From Atherinomorus stipes (taxonomy: Eukaryota > Chordata > Actinopteri > Atheriniformes > Atherinidae): a stretch of DNA of 64,000 bases. Location: assembly GCA_023101725.1 (NCBI GenBank), contig JALJCO010013399.1, positions 1 through 64,000 on the forward strand, read 5' to 3'. Below, piece by piece: positions 38,763 to 50,099 of the stretch (positions within the stretch are counted from its first letter, which is position 1; the number at the start of each line of letters is the position of its first letter). The notes under the pieces were generated by a model. It had not been told where the DNA came from and did no database searches. It saw nothing but the letters and a program-made list of their open reading frames with translations. The position numbers and the translations under genes are program-made.

Positions 38763-40446
38763 AGCAGAAACAAAGATGTTTACAAGAAATAAACACGTTT
38801 ATAAAGAAATAAAATGTGTACAAAATAAAATGTTTGAGAGAAATAAACACGTTTAGGAGAAAAAACAGTTTAAGCAGAAATAAACATGTTTAAGAAGAAA
38901 TAAACACATTTACAACAGAAAAAACAGTGTACAAAATAAACATGTTTGAGCAGAAATAAACACGTTTAAGGAGAAAAATACATTAAAGCGGAAATAAAAA
39001 TGAAAAAAATAAATAAACACGTTTAGAGAAATAAACAGTTTGAGAAATAACATGTTAAGAGAAATAAACACGTTAAAGAGAAATAAACACGTTTAAGAGA
39101 AATAAACATGTTTAAGAGAAATAAACACATTTACAAAGAAACAAACACGTGTACAAAATAAACATGTTTGAGAGAAATAAACACGTTTAAGGAGAAACAA
39201 TCATTAAAGCGGAAATAAAAATGAAAAAACATAAATAAAAATTTAAGAGAAATAAACATGTTTACAGAGAAAAACAGTTCATTTTGCTGTGAATGTTAGA
39301 GAGAAATAAACATGTTTAAGCAGAAATAACATGTTCAAGCAGAAATAAACACGTTAAAGAGAGATAAACACGTTTAAGAGAAATAAACATGTTTAAGAGA
39401 AATAAACACATTTACAAAGAAACAAACAGTGTACAAAATAACATGTTTGAGAGAAATAAACGTTTAAGGAGAAACAATCAATTAAGAGCGGAAATAAAAA
39501 TGTAAAAACAGAAATAAACACGTTTAAGAGAAATAAACACGTTTGAGAGAAATAAACATGTTTACAGCAGAAATAAACACATTTACAACAGAAACAAACA
39601 CGTGTACACAAATAAACATGTTTGCAGCAGAAATAAACACGTTTACAGGAGAAACAATCACATTAACAGCGGAAATAAAAATGAACAAAACATAAATAAA
39701 CACGTTTAAGCAGAAATAAACATGTTTACAGCAGAAATCAACATGTTCAAGCAGAAATAAACACGTTAACAGCAGAAATAAACACGTTTACAGCAGAAAT
39801 AAACACGTTTACAGCAGAAATAAACATGTTTACAGCAGAAATAAACACATTTACAACAGAAACAAACACGTGTACACAAATAAACATGTTTGCAGAGAAA
39901 TAAACGTTTACAGGAGAAACAATCACATTAAGAGCGGAAATAAAAATGTACAAAACAGAAATAAACACGTTTACAGCAGAAATAAACACGATTGCAGCAG
40001 AAATAAACATGTTTACAGCAGAAATAAACACATTTACAACAGAAACAAACACGTGTACACAAATAAACATGTTTGCAGCAGAAATAAACACGTTTACAGG
40101 AGAAACAATCACATTAACAGCGGAAATAAAAATGAACAAAACATAAATAAACACGTTTACAGCAGAAATCAACATGTTCACAGCAGAAATAAACACGTTA
40201 ACAGCAGAAACAATCACATTAACAGCAGAAATAAACATGTTTACAGCAGAAATCAACATGTTCACAGCAGAAATAAACACGTTTACAGCAGAAACAAACA
40301 CATTCACAGCAGCATTAACAGCAGAAATAAACATGTTTACAGCAGAAATAAACATGTACACAACAGAAACAAACACGAATAGCAAGAATAAACATGTTCT
40401 CAGCAGAAATAAACATGTTTACAGCAGGAAGAAACATGTTTACAGC
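38763..40446. repeat. 21-bp minisatellite array
   Basis: Units of 21 bp, AGCAGAAATAAACACGTTTA plus C, with ATGTTT and ACATTT variants. The left part (38763-39490) has many 1-2 bp losses (for example GAGAAATAAAC without the CA), whereas 39700-40446 is regular. Long frames with a 7-residue period (INTFTAE) result from the unit length. Confidence 0.93.
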
Positions 40447-41963
40447 CTGCTTCCAAAATAATTTTAGGTTTAATAGATCAAGTTTATCTTCATGTCAATT
40501 TTGAGGGGGGTGAATGTTTTAATAAGTAATTTGTTTAGATGTTATTCACTCTTGAAATTACACATAATTAGGGGGTGTGTCCGTTTGACTGACAGGCGGC
40601 AGAACGGGTGGCGGTTTTATTTATGTATTTATTTATTTATTTGATTTACTGTTTTGATCCGTGAGGGGAAATTAGGGCTCTGCATTTTACCCATCTCTGT
40701 ACAGTTCTACCAGAGAGCAGTGGGCTGCTACCTAAAGCGCCCCGGGGGCGGTTGGTGGGGGTTAAGGACCTTGCTCAGGGGTCCACAGTGGTTTTACCTG
40801 AATGTCCTATTGGGGACTCAAACCCAGGTCCTCTGCACCAAAGCCTGCGACATTGCAACTAGGCTACCCACTCCCCTTTTAGCTGTGGAGGCTAACAGTT
40901 AGCTTCCTGTTAGCTCCGGGGAAGCCCTCAGCCCGTATCAGAGTTGCACGATGGTGGTTTTTAGCTGGTTAACAGCAAGTCTGAGCGTGTCTTACCTTTA
41001 AACCGTCTGTCTTCGTTTGTTCCTGTTCATTTCGGATTACCTCGCTTAGCATTAGCTTGGCTGTCAATCATTTGCCCCGTGGCTCGGGGCGGCCCTGTCT
41101 TTGCCCATTTTAGTTTTTTCCGGGAGTGACGACCTATGTGACACGGCAAGATGGCGACGATGGGAAAAGCCCACCTGGCTTCTCCTTCCCCTCTGCAGAC
41201 GTGACCGGATACTACGTCCAGCGTTTGAGTGGTTAACGGAAAGTTACTGGGCAATATGACCTGACGGTTTAAATAGGAAAGTACAGCCTTTGAGTCTGCA
41301 GTGGCTGGTACAGTAGACCTGTTTCTGAGTTGAAAGATGTGGCCCATGGTTCTATTTTCATCCCGTCTGAAAGAGTTTCTGAACCTTCGCTGCCCTTTGT
41401 GCAGCAGGTGTCTTTTTCAGCTGCTTTAATCTGCAGAGATCAGAGACAGAAAGAGCCCACTCATCACTGCAGGTGTCCCAGCAGAAACAAACACAGGTCG
41501 TACAGGCTTTACACCATCACGATCACCGATCAGAGAGTTTGAAAAAAACAATCACTGATCTGATCATGTTTATACAGTTTACTGAGTATCATAACAAGGA
41601 TTTTTATTTTGTTCACATGTTTTGTCCTGAACTGACTGAGATGAAAAGGTGAAATATCAATAACCTCTAACGGGCATTCAGGTCTAATCAGGACAAACCA
41701 AGATAATTTGAGGCAGTGGCACAACTTAAACAGTCATAACTGAAATTATTCACGGTCACAGTGCAAATGAAGGCAGTAATGCTGCTTCAGAAGTTGATGA
41801 CATCATATCAGTGGTCAAACTAATGGAGTGACTGTTTCCTCAGAAGAACCTGGACGTGAGAATGAACGACCCTGCAGCTCATTCAGTCCGGTGTCACCAC
41901 CGTAGGCTGGAATGTACCTGCTGTGGACGCATGCGTCAGCGTCAGGAGCGTTTGTGGACGTAC
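40447..41963. other. Intergenic with SINE-like segment
   Basis: 40655-40880 (GAGAGCAGTGGGCTGCTACC, GGGACTCAAACCCAGGTCCT) looks like a dispersed fish repeat with a reversed tRNA B-box. The remainder holds no recognised gene. Confidence 0.4.
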
Positions 41964-42046
41964 CTGCTGAAGCACGTGAGGAGCACGCGGCGGCCGAAGC
42001 GCTCGATACTGGAGGCCTCCCCCAGGAGGATGACGCAGCTCTTAGA
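41964..42046 (-). CDS. Isolated possible exon, unrecognised
   Basis: Minus strand, 83 nt: acceptor gtgcctttcag, donor AGCAG|gtacgt, reading SKSCVILLGEASSIERFGRR then VLLTCFSR. Good splice signals on both sides and G/C-rich third positions argue for a real exon. No partner exon was found on either side, and I do not recognise the family. Confidence 0.3.
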
Positions 42047-42340
42047 CTGAAAGGCACAACAGTTTACGTTAAACTGTTACAGCAGGAGGCCATGCTTTAT
42101 GTGTGCCGTGTTCTGGATTGTAAAAACTTTATTGTCCAGGGGCCTGTACGACGAAGCTGGATTAACATACCCGGGATTTCTCTCTGTTACCTGGTTAACT
42201 TAACCAGACATCTGCGGTCGTGATAAATGGTACTACGAGGCTGGTTATCAACTCGGTGACTCAAACCAGGGTTTTCAATCTTGATTAGTGCGCGCTCACA
42301 TAAAAGGGGCGGAGTTTGAAGCGTCTGACCAATCACAGAC

Positions 42341-42560
42341 ATGGAGAAACAGAGAGCGACATATTTTACCATGGAGGAGCAGACGATGATACTTAACAAA
42401 ATGAAGAATTCAGGATCATCATTCCTGAATGATAACACAACATTATCATTCACGAATGATAATAAATGGCTTCATTTATGCTGCAGCAATACAGTCGCCG
42501 TAGCAACAGCAGGAAGGAATGCTGGCAGTTAATGCGCAAGTCCGTGCGGTTGTACAATCA
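42341..42560 (+). pseudogene. Harbinger Myb/SANT-like ORF relic
   Basis: Starts MEKQRATYFTMEEQTMILNK, close to the start of the DNA-binding companion protein of vertebrate Harbinger elements. A later frame has RKECWQLMRKSVR, matching the RKEAWQ part of the same domain after a frameshift. The middle is replaced by a short repeat of ATTCCTGAATGATAA type. Confidence 0.55.
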
Positions 42561-42859
42561 TGGAACAATATTGGACTCTGATCATTTAGTGTTCATCACA
42601 CTACAGCGCTTCCTCAGTATATTTGCTTCTCATACTGTATATACAGATATTTCAGGCTCATATCGTGCACGTGTTGTAACGCTTCACCGTGACGGCATGG
42701 GTGGGTGTGCGCTCCATAAGTTCATGTTTTCTGCATGTGTGACCTCTTAACCACATTATTTAAGATGCAACCCCAGCGGCGCAAGACGATCATGGGAACA
42801 AGTAAAGAACAATACAAAAATATATAATCCAAACTGGCAAGTGACAACCGGTACCAGAG

Positions 42860-43835
42860 CTTGGTCCGCATTTCTGGCTGTAGGTCGGATCCATTCCCGG
42901 TGAGAGTTGGACTCCGCCAAGGCTGCCCTCTGTCGCCGATCCTGTTCAGAACATTTATGGACAGGATTTCTAGACCAGCCGAGGTGTTGAGAGGATCCGG
43001 TTTGGTGGCCTCAGGATCGGGTCTCTGCTGTTTGCAGATGACGTGGTTCTGTTGGCGTCATCGGGCTGTGATCTCCAGCTCTCGCTGGAGCAATTTGCAG
43101 CTGAGTGTGAAGCAGCCGGGATGAGAATCAGCCCCTCCAAATCCGAGACCATGGTCCTCACCCAGAAAAGGGGGGAGTCTCCTCTCCGGGTCGGGAGTGA
43201 GGTCCTGCCCCATGTGGAGGAGTTCAAGTATCTCGGGGTCTTGTTCACGAGTGAGGGAAAAATGGACGGGAGATGGACAGACGGATCGGTGCGGCATCTG
43301 CAGTGATGAAGACTCTGCATCGGTCCGTCGTGGTGAAGAAAGAGCTGAGCCAGAAGAAGACACTCTTAAACTACTGTCCATCTACGTTCCTACCCTCACC
43401 TATGGCCATGAGCTGTGGGTCATGACCGAAAGAACGAGGTCGCGGGTACAAGCGGCTGAAATGAGTTTCCTTCGCAGGGTGGCCGGGCTCTCCCTTAGAG
43501 ATAGGGTGAGGAGTTCGGTCATCCGGGAGGGGCTCAAAGTAGAGCCGCTGCTCCTCCGTATAGAGAGGAGCCAGATGACGAGGCTCGGGCATCTGGTTAG
43601 GATGCCTCCTGGACGCCTCCCTGGTGAGGTATTCCAGGCACGTCCCACCGGGACCAGACCCCGGGGGGACCCAGGACACGCTGGAGAGACTACGTCTCCC
43701 GGCTGGCCTGGGAACGCCTCGGGATCCCCCCGGATGAGCTGGCGGCTGTGGCCGGGCTGAGGGAAGTCTGGGCTTCCCTGCTTAGGCAGCTGCCCCCGCG
43801 ACCCGATCCCGGATATGCGGAAGAAGACGATACGG
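42860..43835 (+). mobile_element. RTE-like LINE 3' fragment
   Basis: RT motifs in order: VGLRQGCPLSPILF (42900), VLLASSGCDLQLSLEQFAAE and ECEAAGMRISPSKSETMVL (43043-43160), EEFKYLGVLFTSEGKM (43210-43260), then the C-terminal YVPTLTYGHELWVMTERTRS, MSFLRRVAGLSLRDRVRSS, GHLVRMPPGRLPGEVFQA and EVWASLLRQLPPRPDPG (43380-43820). The catalytic FADD is lost to a frameshift near 43035. The clade is given from memory of fish elements. Confidence 0.75.
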
Positions 43836-43985
43836 TCAGTGACGAGATTCTATGTTGCCACACTCTTTGTATGAGTGGAATTTCATTTAATATTTGTGCA
43901 GCCCACAGAAAAAAGCAGGTATTACAAAGACATGTTTCTGCAAACGTTTTCAGCGTCGCCAACGGTGTGAATCAGACTACCAGTG

Positions 43986-44031
43986 AATGAATGAATGAAT
44001 GAATGAATGAATGAATGAATGAATGAATGAA
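43986..44031. repeat. (GAAT)n microsatellite
   Basis: Eleven uninterrupted GAAT repeats inside the Harbinger-type element, 150 bp after the LINE end. Confidence 0.9.
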
Positions 44032-44639
44032 TGGCGTTTTACTGAGTGGGACCATGAGCACAATTCAGCAACAAAAATTAAGCTATTCAGCTACAAAAGT
44101 ACAGCACTTTTTTTTTTTTTTCAATCAAGGTGAGGCGTTAGTCCATATCAAAATTTATTTATTTAGTCTATCAACATCAATAAAACCTCAGTGCGATGCA
44201 GAGCGTCTGTGGAGATGTCGGTGCGGCTGTGATGCGTTTCATTTGTGATGTACGGCTCCAACAGCAGACAGATGTAACAGAGTCCAGCAGAGGAAAACCT
44301 CCATCTTTCATATAAAGTCTCATCTGGCAGATCAAAAAGTGTTGCACCATCTCTGAATATTCGCTCTTTTCTAAGAACTCCTCTTACAATCTGCTCCAGC
44401 ATCGACACAATCTTCTAAAAGTGGGCAGGCCATTTTCCAAGAGTGCTGATTGGTCAGAGGGTGGAGCTTTTATACTCTGTGATCTCTGATCCAGAACTTA
44501 ACCTGGTCCAGACCAGGTTAGGCGTTCAGCAGAAGTTACCGGGGAGATAGAACCCGATCAGAAGTGAACCAGGGTCGTAGGACGGAAAACCCTGAAGTTA
44601 CCTCGATAAGAGAAAATCCAGCTTCGTCGCACAGGCCCC

Positions 44640-45200
44640 TGCACATAGTGACAGAGCTCACCACAAAAACACCACGAAGACATAAAACACACACCAGTGA
44701 GACGTGTCTGTTCTGCTTTGATTGTTTTTTAAGTTTAATCGGTGTGAATGAGAGCTTTACCGGAGCAGATTCAAAATGACAATGACATCATCGACCGGAT
44801 CGGTTAATGAAAAGTTAAGGGCCGATAAGAAAATTTGAAAAAAATGTGAAATGTCGAGAGGGACCCAACTGCAGTCACGATACATCGCCATATATCCAAT
44901 CCATGCCGGAACTCCCAGTCAGAAGTTTGTTCCTCATGTAACTTACTAAGATCTAACCCTGACCCTTCTAACTCTACCCACCCGAGAAAAAAAAGAAAAA
45001 AAAAAAAAAAAAAGGAAAAAAAGAAAAAAAAAGTACACCATACGCATCTGTTAGCAAGTCGCAAATAGAAACTCATAGCGGTGTTTAACCAACTTCCGAT
45101 TGAGACTTCCTGTATGAATTGGATGTGTGGTGGCGCCCTTGTCGGTCATTGTAACTGCAGTTAGGTTCTCTTGGAAATATCGGCCGATCCGATCGGTGGA
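44640..45200. other. MITE-like segment with A-rich tract
   Basis: GACCGGATCGGTTAATGAAA (44793) and GGCCGATCCGATCGGTGG (45181) are rough inverted counterparts, suggesting a small DNA element. The centre has an A/G homopolymer-like run (44986-45032). No gene. Confidence 0.4.
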
Positions 45201-45505
45201 AAGTCTAAGGGTGTATGGGGAAGATGCTCACTCTCACCACTACATCAGAAGAAATGCAGATTCATGTGTTTCCATCAGTTCAGAGGACGTCTGATTCACC
45301 TGAGCTCTGGTGGGGATGCAACATGGAGACTGGGGGAACCTGAATCCTCCCACCCGCAGATAAATGTGTCTCCTGAGTCACGGAGTTCCAGTCTTCTCCT
45401 GGAAGCTGACAGCATCAGACTCAATCTGACCCAGAGACTGTTCATAGAGATGGACGTAGTATCCTGTTACGTCTGGGATGAATAAAGTATTTTTCATTTC
45501 ATATT
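45201..45505 (+). mobile_element. LINE 3' end fragment
   Basis: Ends GGATGAATAAAGTATTTTTC followed by ATTTCAT, the same 3' end as the Rex1-like LINE at 34535-34556. The pentanucleotide array begins directly at this tail. Confidence 0.5.
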
Positions 45506-46435
45506 GTATCATATCATGCTGTATCATATTGCCTCGCATCGTATCGCATTGCATTATATCACATCACATCACTTCACATTGCATCATATATTGTATTGTA
45601 TTGTATCAAATTTTATCATATTGAACAGTATTGTACCATATTGTAACACAGTGTACCGCATCATATTGTATCATATTGTATTGTATCATATCATATTGTA
45701 TCATATCATATTGTATCATACTGCATCGTATCAAGTTGTATTGTATCGCATTATATTGTACTGTATCATATTGAACATATTTTTATCTTATTGTATTGAT
45801 CATATTATATTGTATTATATTGTATTGTACTGTATAATATTGTATTGTATTGCATCATATTGTATCATATCGTATCGTATCACACTGTATCGTATTATAT
45901 CGTGTTGTATCGTATCGCATTGCATTGCATCGTATATCGTATTGTGTTGTATCACATCATATTTTATTGTATTGTATAGTATTGTACCGTATTGTACCAT
46001 ATTATATTGTATCATATTGCATCGTATCGTATTGTATTGTGATGTATTGTATCATATCATATTGTATCGTGTCATGTCATATCGTATCATATCGTATTGT
46101 ATTATATTGCATTGTATAGTTTTGTACCGTATCATATCACATAGTATCGTATCATATTATTGTATCATATTGCATCATATCTTATTCTATTGCATCATAT
46201 TGTATCATATCATATCATATTGTATTATATTGCATTGTATCGTATTGTATCGTATCGCATCGTATCGCATCGCATCGCATCATATTGTATCATATTTTAC
46301 TGTATCATGTTGTATTTTATTTTATTTTACGATGTCATTACATATCATATTGTATTGTATGGTGTTGTACAGTACCGTATTGTGTCGCATATTATTGTAT
46401 TGTATTGCATCATACTGTATTGTATCGTATCGTAT
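45506..46435. repeat. Pentanucleotide array (TATTG/TATCR)
   Basis: About 930 bp in steps of 5 bp: ATTGT, ATCAT, ATCGT and GCATC words in mixed order. The absence of stops in one frame produces a long spurious frame of I, L, Y, C and S. Confidence 0.93.
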
Positions 46436-46501
46436 ACTGTACACACACTCCTCATTGATTGTGTGTGTAGTTGTGTGATTTTGTTTGTGTATTTATGTGA
46501 C

Positions 46502-46578
46502 AACGGCTGTTGGAATTGAACCAACAACCATGAAGAGGAATCCAGCCTCTTGTAAAGAAGCTGAATGACTAAATCCTA
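46502..46578 (-). other. tRNA-like relic
   Basis: On minus GTTGGTTCAATTCCAAC forms a perfect T-arm with B-box GGTTCAATTCC, and AGAGGCTGGATTCCTCT can form an anticodon arm. The acceptor stem does not pair, so this is a pseudogene or SINE head at best. Confidence 0.25.
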
Positions 46579-46596
46579 AAAAGTCTTCAATCTTTG

Positions 46597-46979
46597 CAAA
46601 AATAGGGGCAGGAGGATCAGACTGGACAGCCTCCCTGAAGGCCTGCACCGTCTCACAGCTGGAGACAAGGAGGAGGAGGAGGAGGAGGAGGAGGAGGACG
46701 GGGAGGAGGAAGACAAGGGAAAAAGAAGGATTACTGTAGGGGACAGTGATGTGACACCGGAGGCTGGTAAGGTCCCTGGCCTGAGAGACAGCGGTCCTGA
46801 TCCCGTCTCTGCTTCCCTGACTCTCTCTAGCTCTTATTTACGTCTCCGTCTGTCCTCAGTTCCAAACAAGGGCAGAGCTGCAGCCCACAGAGCCGGGGCA
46901 GGAAACCCCCGTGGTCCACTCCTCCGTGGAGGAACGCTGGTGGAGGAGCAGAGCTGGGACTTCTCTCCACGGACATGGG
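46597..46979 (+). CDS. Two possible exons of an unrecognised acidic protein
   Basis: First segment to 46766: IRLDSLPEGLHRLTAGDK then a glutamate run from (GAG)n, GKRRITVGDSDVTPEA, donor G|gtaagg. Second 46860-46979 after acceptor gtcctcag, donor G|gtgagt at 46980. Joined in phase it gives VPNKGRAAAHRAGAG and VEEQSWDFSPRTWG. The first segment has no good acceptor, so the model is weak. Confidence 0.25.
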
Positions 46980-47189
46980 GTGAGTACCCTGCTGGAGGGG
47001 GACGGGCTGCTGCTGTCGACAGACCACAACCACATTTATCCACGAGAAAGCTCCCCTGCTGTGTGAGAGCCAGGAAGAGCGATGAGGGGGGAGGAGGAGG
47101 ACCAGTTAGAGCAGGAGTCTGCAACCTTTAAGTACCAAAGAGCCATTTTTCCTCAATCCAGCTGAAGAAAAGTCGTCCAGAGCCGCAAA

Positions 47190-47724
47190 GTGCACGATAA
47201 TGGAATCTTGGCCGATATCCGACATGCCAATATTTTAAAACTCGTGTGGCAGATAACCAATATTGATGCCGATAGTAAAGCTGAAAAAAAGGCAGTCATT
47301 GCAAATAGCAGTTTTATCTGTTTCCGACACTAAAAAATAGGGATGGGGAAAAATATTGATACACTGAAACATGACGATATTTCATATGCCAATATCAAAT
47401 TGATAATTAAAAATGTGGTATTGATCTATTATACTTAAAATATCTCACGAGATTTCATCATTCTGTAACAAAATCTCACAATATTTCGTGAATTCTCGCA
47501 AGATTTCATAACAGAATAATGAAATATCATGAGATTTCGTCAGTAAAATAGATCATATGGTTTTTAAATTTTGAAATAAAATAAAAAAAAAAAAAAAAAA
47601 AAATATTTTAAAATTTAAAAAATAAAAAAAAAAAAAAAAAATTGAAATTATAAAAAAAAATAGAATTAAATTAATAAAAAAAAAAAAAAAAAAAAAAAAA
47701 ATAAAAATTTGAAAAATTAAAAAA

Positions 47725-47756
<32 letters not shown>

Positions 47757-47783
47757 ATAAATTTTTTTTTAAAATAAAAAAAA

Positions 47784-47836
<53 letters not shown>

Positions 47837-48372
47837 GATACCGCGTTTTTAAATGTCGATATGATATCAGCATATGAAAATATCGCAAAATTTTGGTGAA
47901 TTTTTGAAAGATTTCATAAAAGAACGATGAAATATCGTGAGATTTTCGTCAGTAAAATAGATCGATACCGCGTTTTTAAATGTCGATATGATATCAGCAT
48001 ATGAAAATATCGCAAAATCTTTGTCAATTTTTGCAAGATTTCGTAAAAGAAAAATGAAATATTGTGAGATTTCGTTAGTAAAATAGATCGATACCGCATT
48101 TTTAAATGTTAATATGATATCAGCATATGAAAATATTGTGATATTTCAATATTTTTCCCACCGTTAATCTTTAGAAGTTTTAAAGTCTAAAAAAGAAGTT
48201 TTTGAAGAAGACGAAGAGTTTTGGAAGGTTTTGGACTTTTGAAACAGCGGGCTGATCAGTTAAATATCGGTTAAATATTGGTTAAATATTGGTGGAGTGG
48301 CCAATGTCCAATACCGGTTTTAAGGCTGATATAGACCGATACCGATAGGGGGTCGATTATATCGTACTTTCC
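47190..48372 (+). mobile_element. Composite palindromic MITE, copy 6, internally expanded
   Basis: Starts GTGCACGATAATGGAATCTT and ends GGTCGATTATATCGTACTTT. The inner module is expanded by a tandem duplication of about 125 bp (GATACCGCGTTTTTAAATGT at 47837 and 47961, third partial at 48090). A low-complexity block (47555-47836) interrupts it between AATAGATC and GATACCGCG. Confidence 0.75.
47555..47836. other. Poly-A/AT low-complexity block inside MITE copy 6
   Basis: About 280 bases of nearly pure A with a few T and G, bounded by intact MITE sequence that would otherwise be continuous (AATAGATC then GATACCGCG). Probable consensus artefact. Confidence 0.65.
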
Positions 48373-49551
48373 AAATAAAATGTGTTGCTATTTTTAAAGA
48401 ATCACAGTTTTACTTCGGCTTTAAGGTTTTGGAAAACAAAACTACGGAAGAGGATTAGGGCCACTGAAGAAAAAAAAATTCTGAGATTAAATTCTGACTT
48501 TTTTCCCAGAACATAAAAAAAGAGAGAGAAAAAAATTCGGGAGATTTTTTTTATAATTATTATTATTTCTGAAAAAGTTGGAATTCTGACGTTTTCCCCA
48601 GAATTATGACTTTTTTCACACAAACACACAAAAATCCCCTCATTTTTTTTTATGTTCTGAAAAAAAGTCAGAAATCTGACTTTTTTCAGTATAATAATAA
48701 AAAAGATAAAAATCTCCAGACTTCTTTGCCAAAAAAAAGGGGTAGTTCCATTTTCCTTTCTGGGATTTTGCTCTTCTGAGACCGTGTGTTGCTGAAGAAG
48801 ACCAGAATTTCCAAACTAATGAGAAGAGAAACAGATGTAGAAAAAAATCACTGGTACTTTTACTTGTAAAAATTAAGTTAAATTATTCCAATGAAAAACT
48901 GCTAAAACCTATATGTGTTATCATCTATATTTTTAATTATTACTCAGTTCTTTATCATGTTTAGTCAGTGTTATTGAGCCTTTGTGAAGGTCCAAAGAGC
49001 CACTTGTGGCTCCGGAGCTGCAGGATGCAGAGTCCTGTGTTAGAGGGATACAGATGTGGTGAAGCGCAGCATCCAGATAGTGTGTGTGTGTTTTCAGTGT
49101 GTGTGTGTATCAGTAAGATCTGAATAAAGAGTTAAAGGAAGCAAGCGTCTTAAACTAAACAGATGAAGTGTTTTCCAAGTCGCCGGTAGCTCGGCTTCAT
49201 TTAACGAGTGCCAAGCTGAAGGAGTCAGCTCTCACACTCGGGGAGGATTCGTCACGTCGCCGCCCACAGTCTGACATAAACACATGCCATGGCTGCATAC
49301 GGAGAGAGAAAGGCGTTCGCTCCACACAGCTGGGAGGTCGTGGGACTGGGCCACGGTACAAAGCAAAGGCGGGAAATCCTCACCTTTGACCCCCACCTAC
49401 TCCTGTCAGCGCGGACTTGTGATTGGTGGAAGGCAGCAGTGGGAAGTGGAGATCCTGCTCTCTGACTGGTCAGTTTTTCTGTGCTACTCTCCGTCTGCTC
49501 TGGCTTTGTATGGAAGTCCATTCCTGCCACATGTCTAGTCTTACACGTCGG
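48373..49551. other. Intergenic, no gene recognised
   Basis: AT-rich with a short repeat of AAAAAGTCAGAATTCTGAC type on both strands (48470-48690), then 49160-49540 with mixed composition and open frames on both strands but no recognised domain or splice pair. Confidence 0.45.
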
Positions 49552-50099
49552 CTAGGGTGGGACGTACATTTACTCGATACGATGCACGTTGCAGGGTCAC
49601 GAAACGTGCGCACGATACGATATAAAAGGAAAAAAGAAAATATTATGGTATTATTAATTACAATTATTTTTTTTGTTTAGTTGCACACAGGGAAAACAAG
49701 GCCTGACAGGCCAAATACAAACAAGAACTCTCCCTTAGTGTTGCTCTAACCAGGTTAAATTATTTCAGCCTTCTTAAGTCACAGCCCTGGCTTAGGACTG
49801 GTTTTTTAGGAAAACTAACATATAACATGTTGGTGTAATAGTGATCTCTGAGCAGACACGATGCTCCTGCCGTTGAAAAGACGCGCTCACTGGGCACTGA
49901 CGTAGCAGGAATGCAAAGGTAGGTTAGACTGTATGCCTTCCTGCCTCACATACATACTCTAAATGATTTATATACTGCACAAATCATGTTGCACTGCTAT
50001 CTAGTCTTTATTTCACGGTCCATTTTTTTCAAACTCGATGCATTTCGTCACGTTTTGTATCGCGATATTTCGCCAAACGATATTTCGTCCCATCCCTAG
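49552..50099. mobile_element. hAT-derived MITE with transposase scrap
   Basis: Ends CTAGGGTGGGACG (49552) and CGTCCCATCCCTAG (to 50099), matching as inverted repeats apart from one base. Inside, on minus, is a recognisable hAT transposase C-terminal scrap. Confidence 0.7.
49843..49909 (-). pseudogene. hAT transposase C-terminal fragment
   Basis: Minus strand reads PATSVPSERVFSTAG from 49909 downward, then a one-base loss shifts the frame away from the expected continuation of the hAT dimerisation motif. Too short to be functional. It identifies the parent of the surrounding MITE. Confidence 0.65.

Larger units (their letters stand above)
42139..44639. mobile_element. PIF/Harbinger-type element with long perfect TIRs
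   Basis: Terminal inverted repeats at 42139-42163 and 44615-44639 agree at 24 of 25 positions (GGGGCCTGTACGACGAAGCT then GGATT). Sub-terminal GGTTAACTTAACC-type words also pair. It contains a Myb-like ORF relic, no DDE transposase that I can see, and a LINE insertion that makes up much of its length. Confidence 0.75.

Noticed and set aside
39747..40461. 212-codon minus and 170-codon plus frames
   Set aside because: 7-residue periodicity from the 21-bp repeat; no other content.
45504..46519. 324-codon frame rich in I, Y, L and C
   Set aside because: Translation of the pentanucleotide array. It looks like a membrane protein only by composition.
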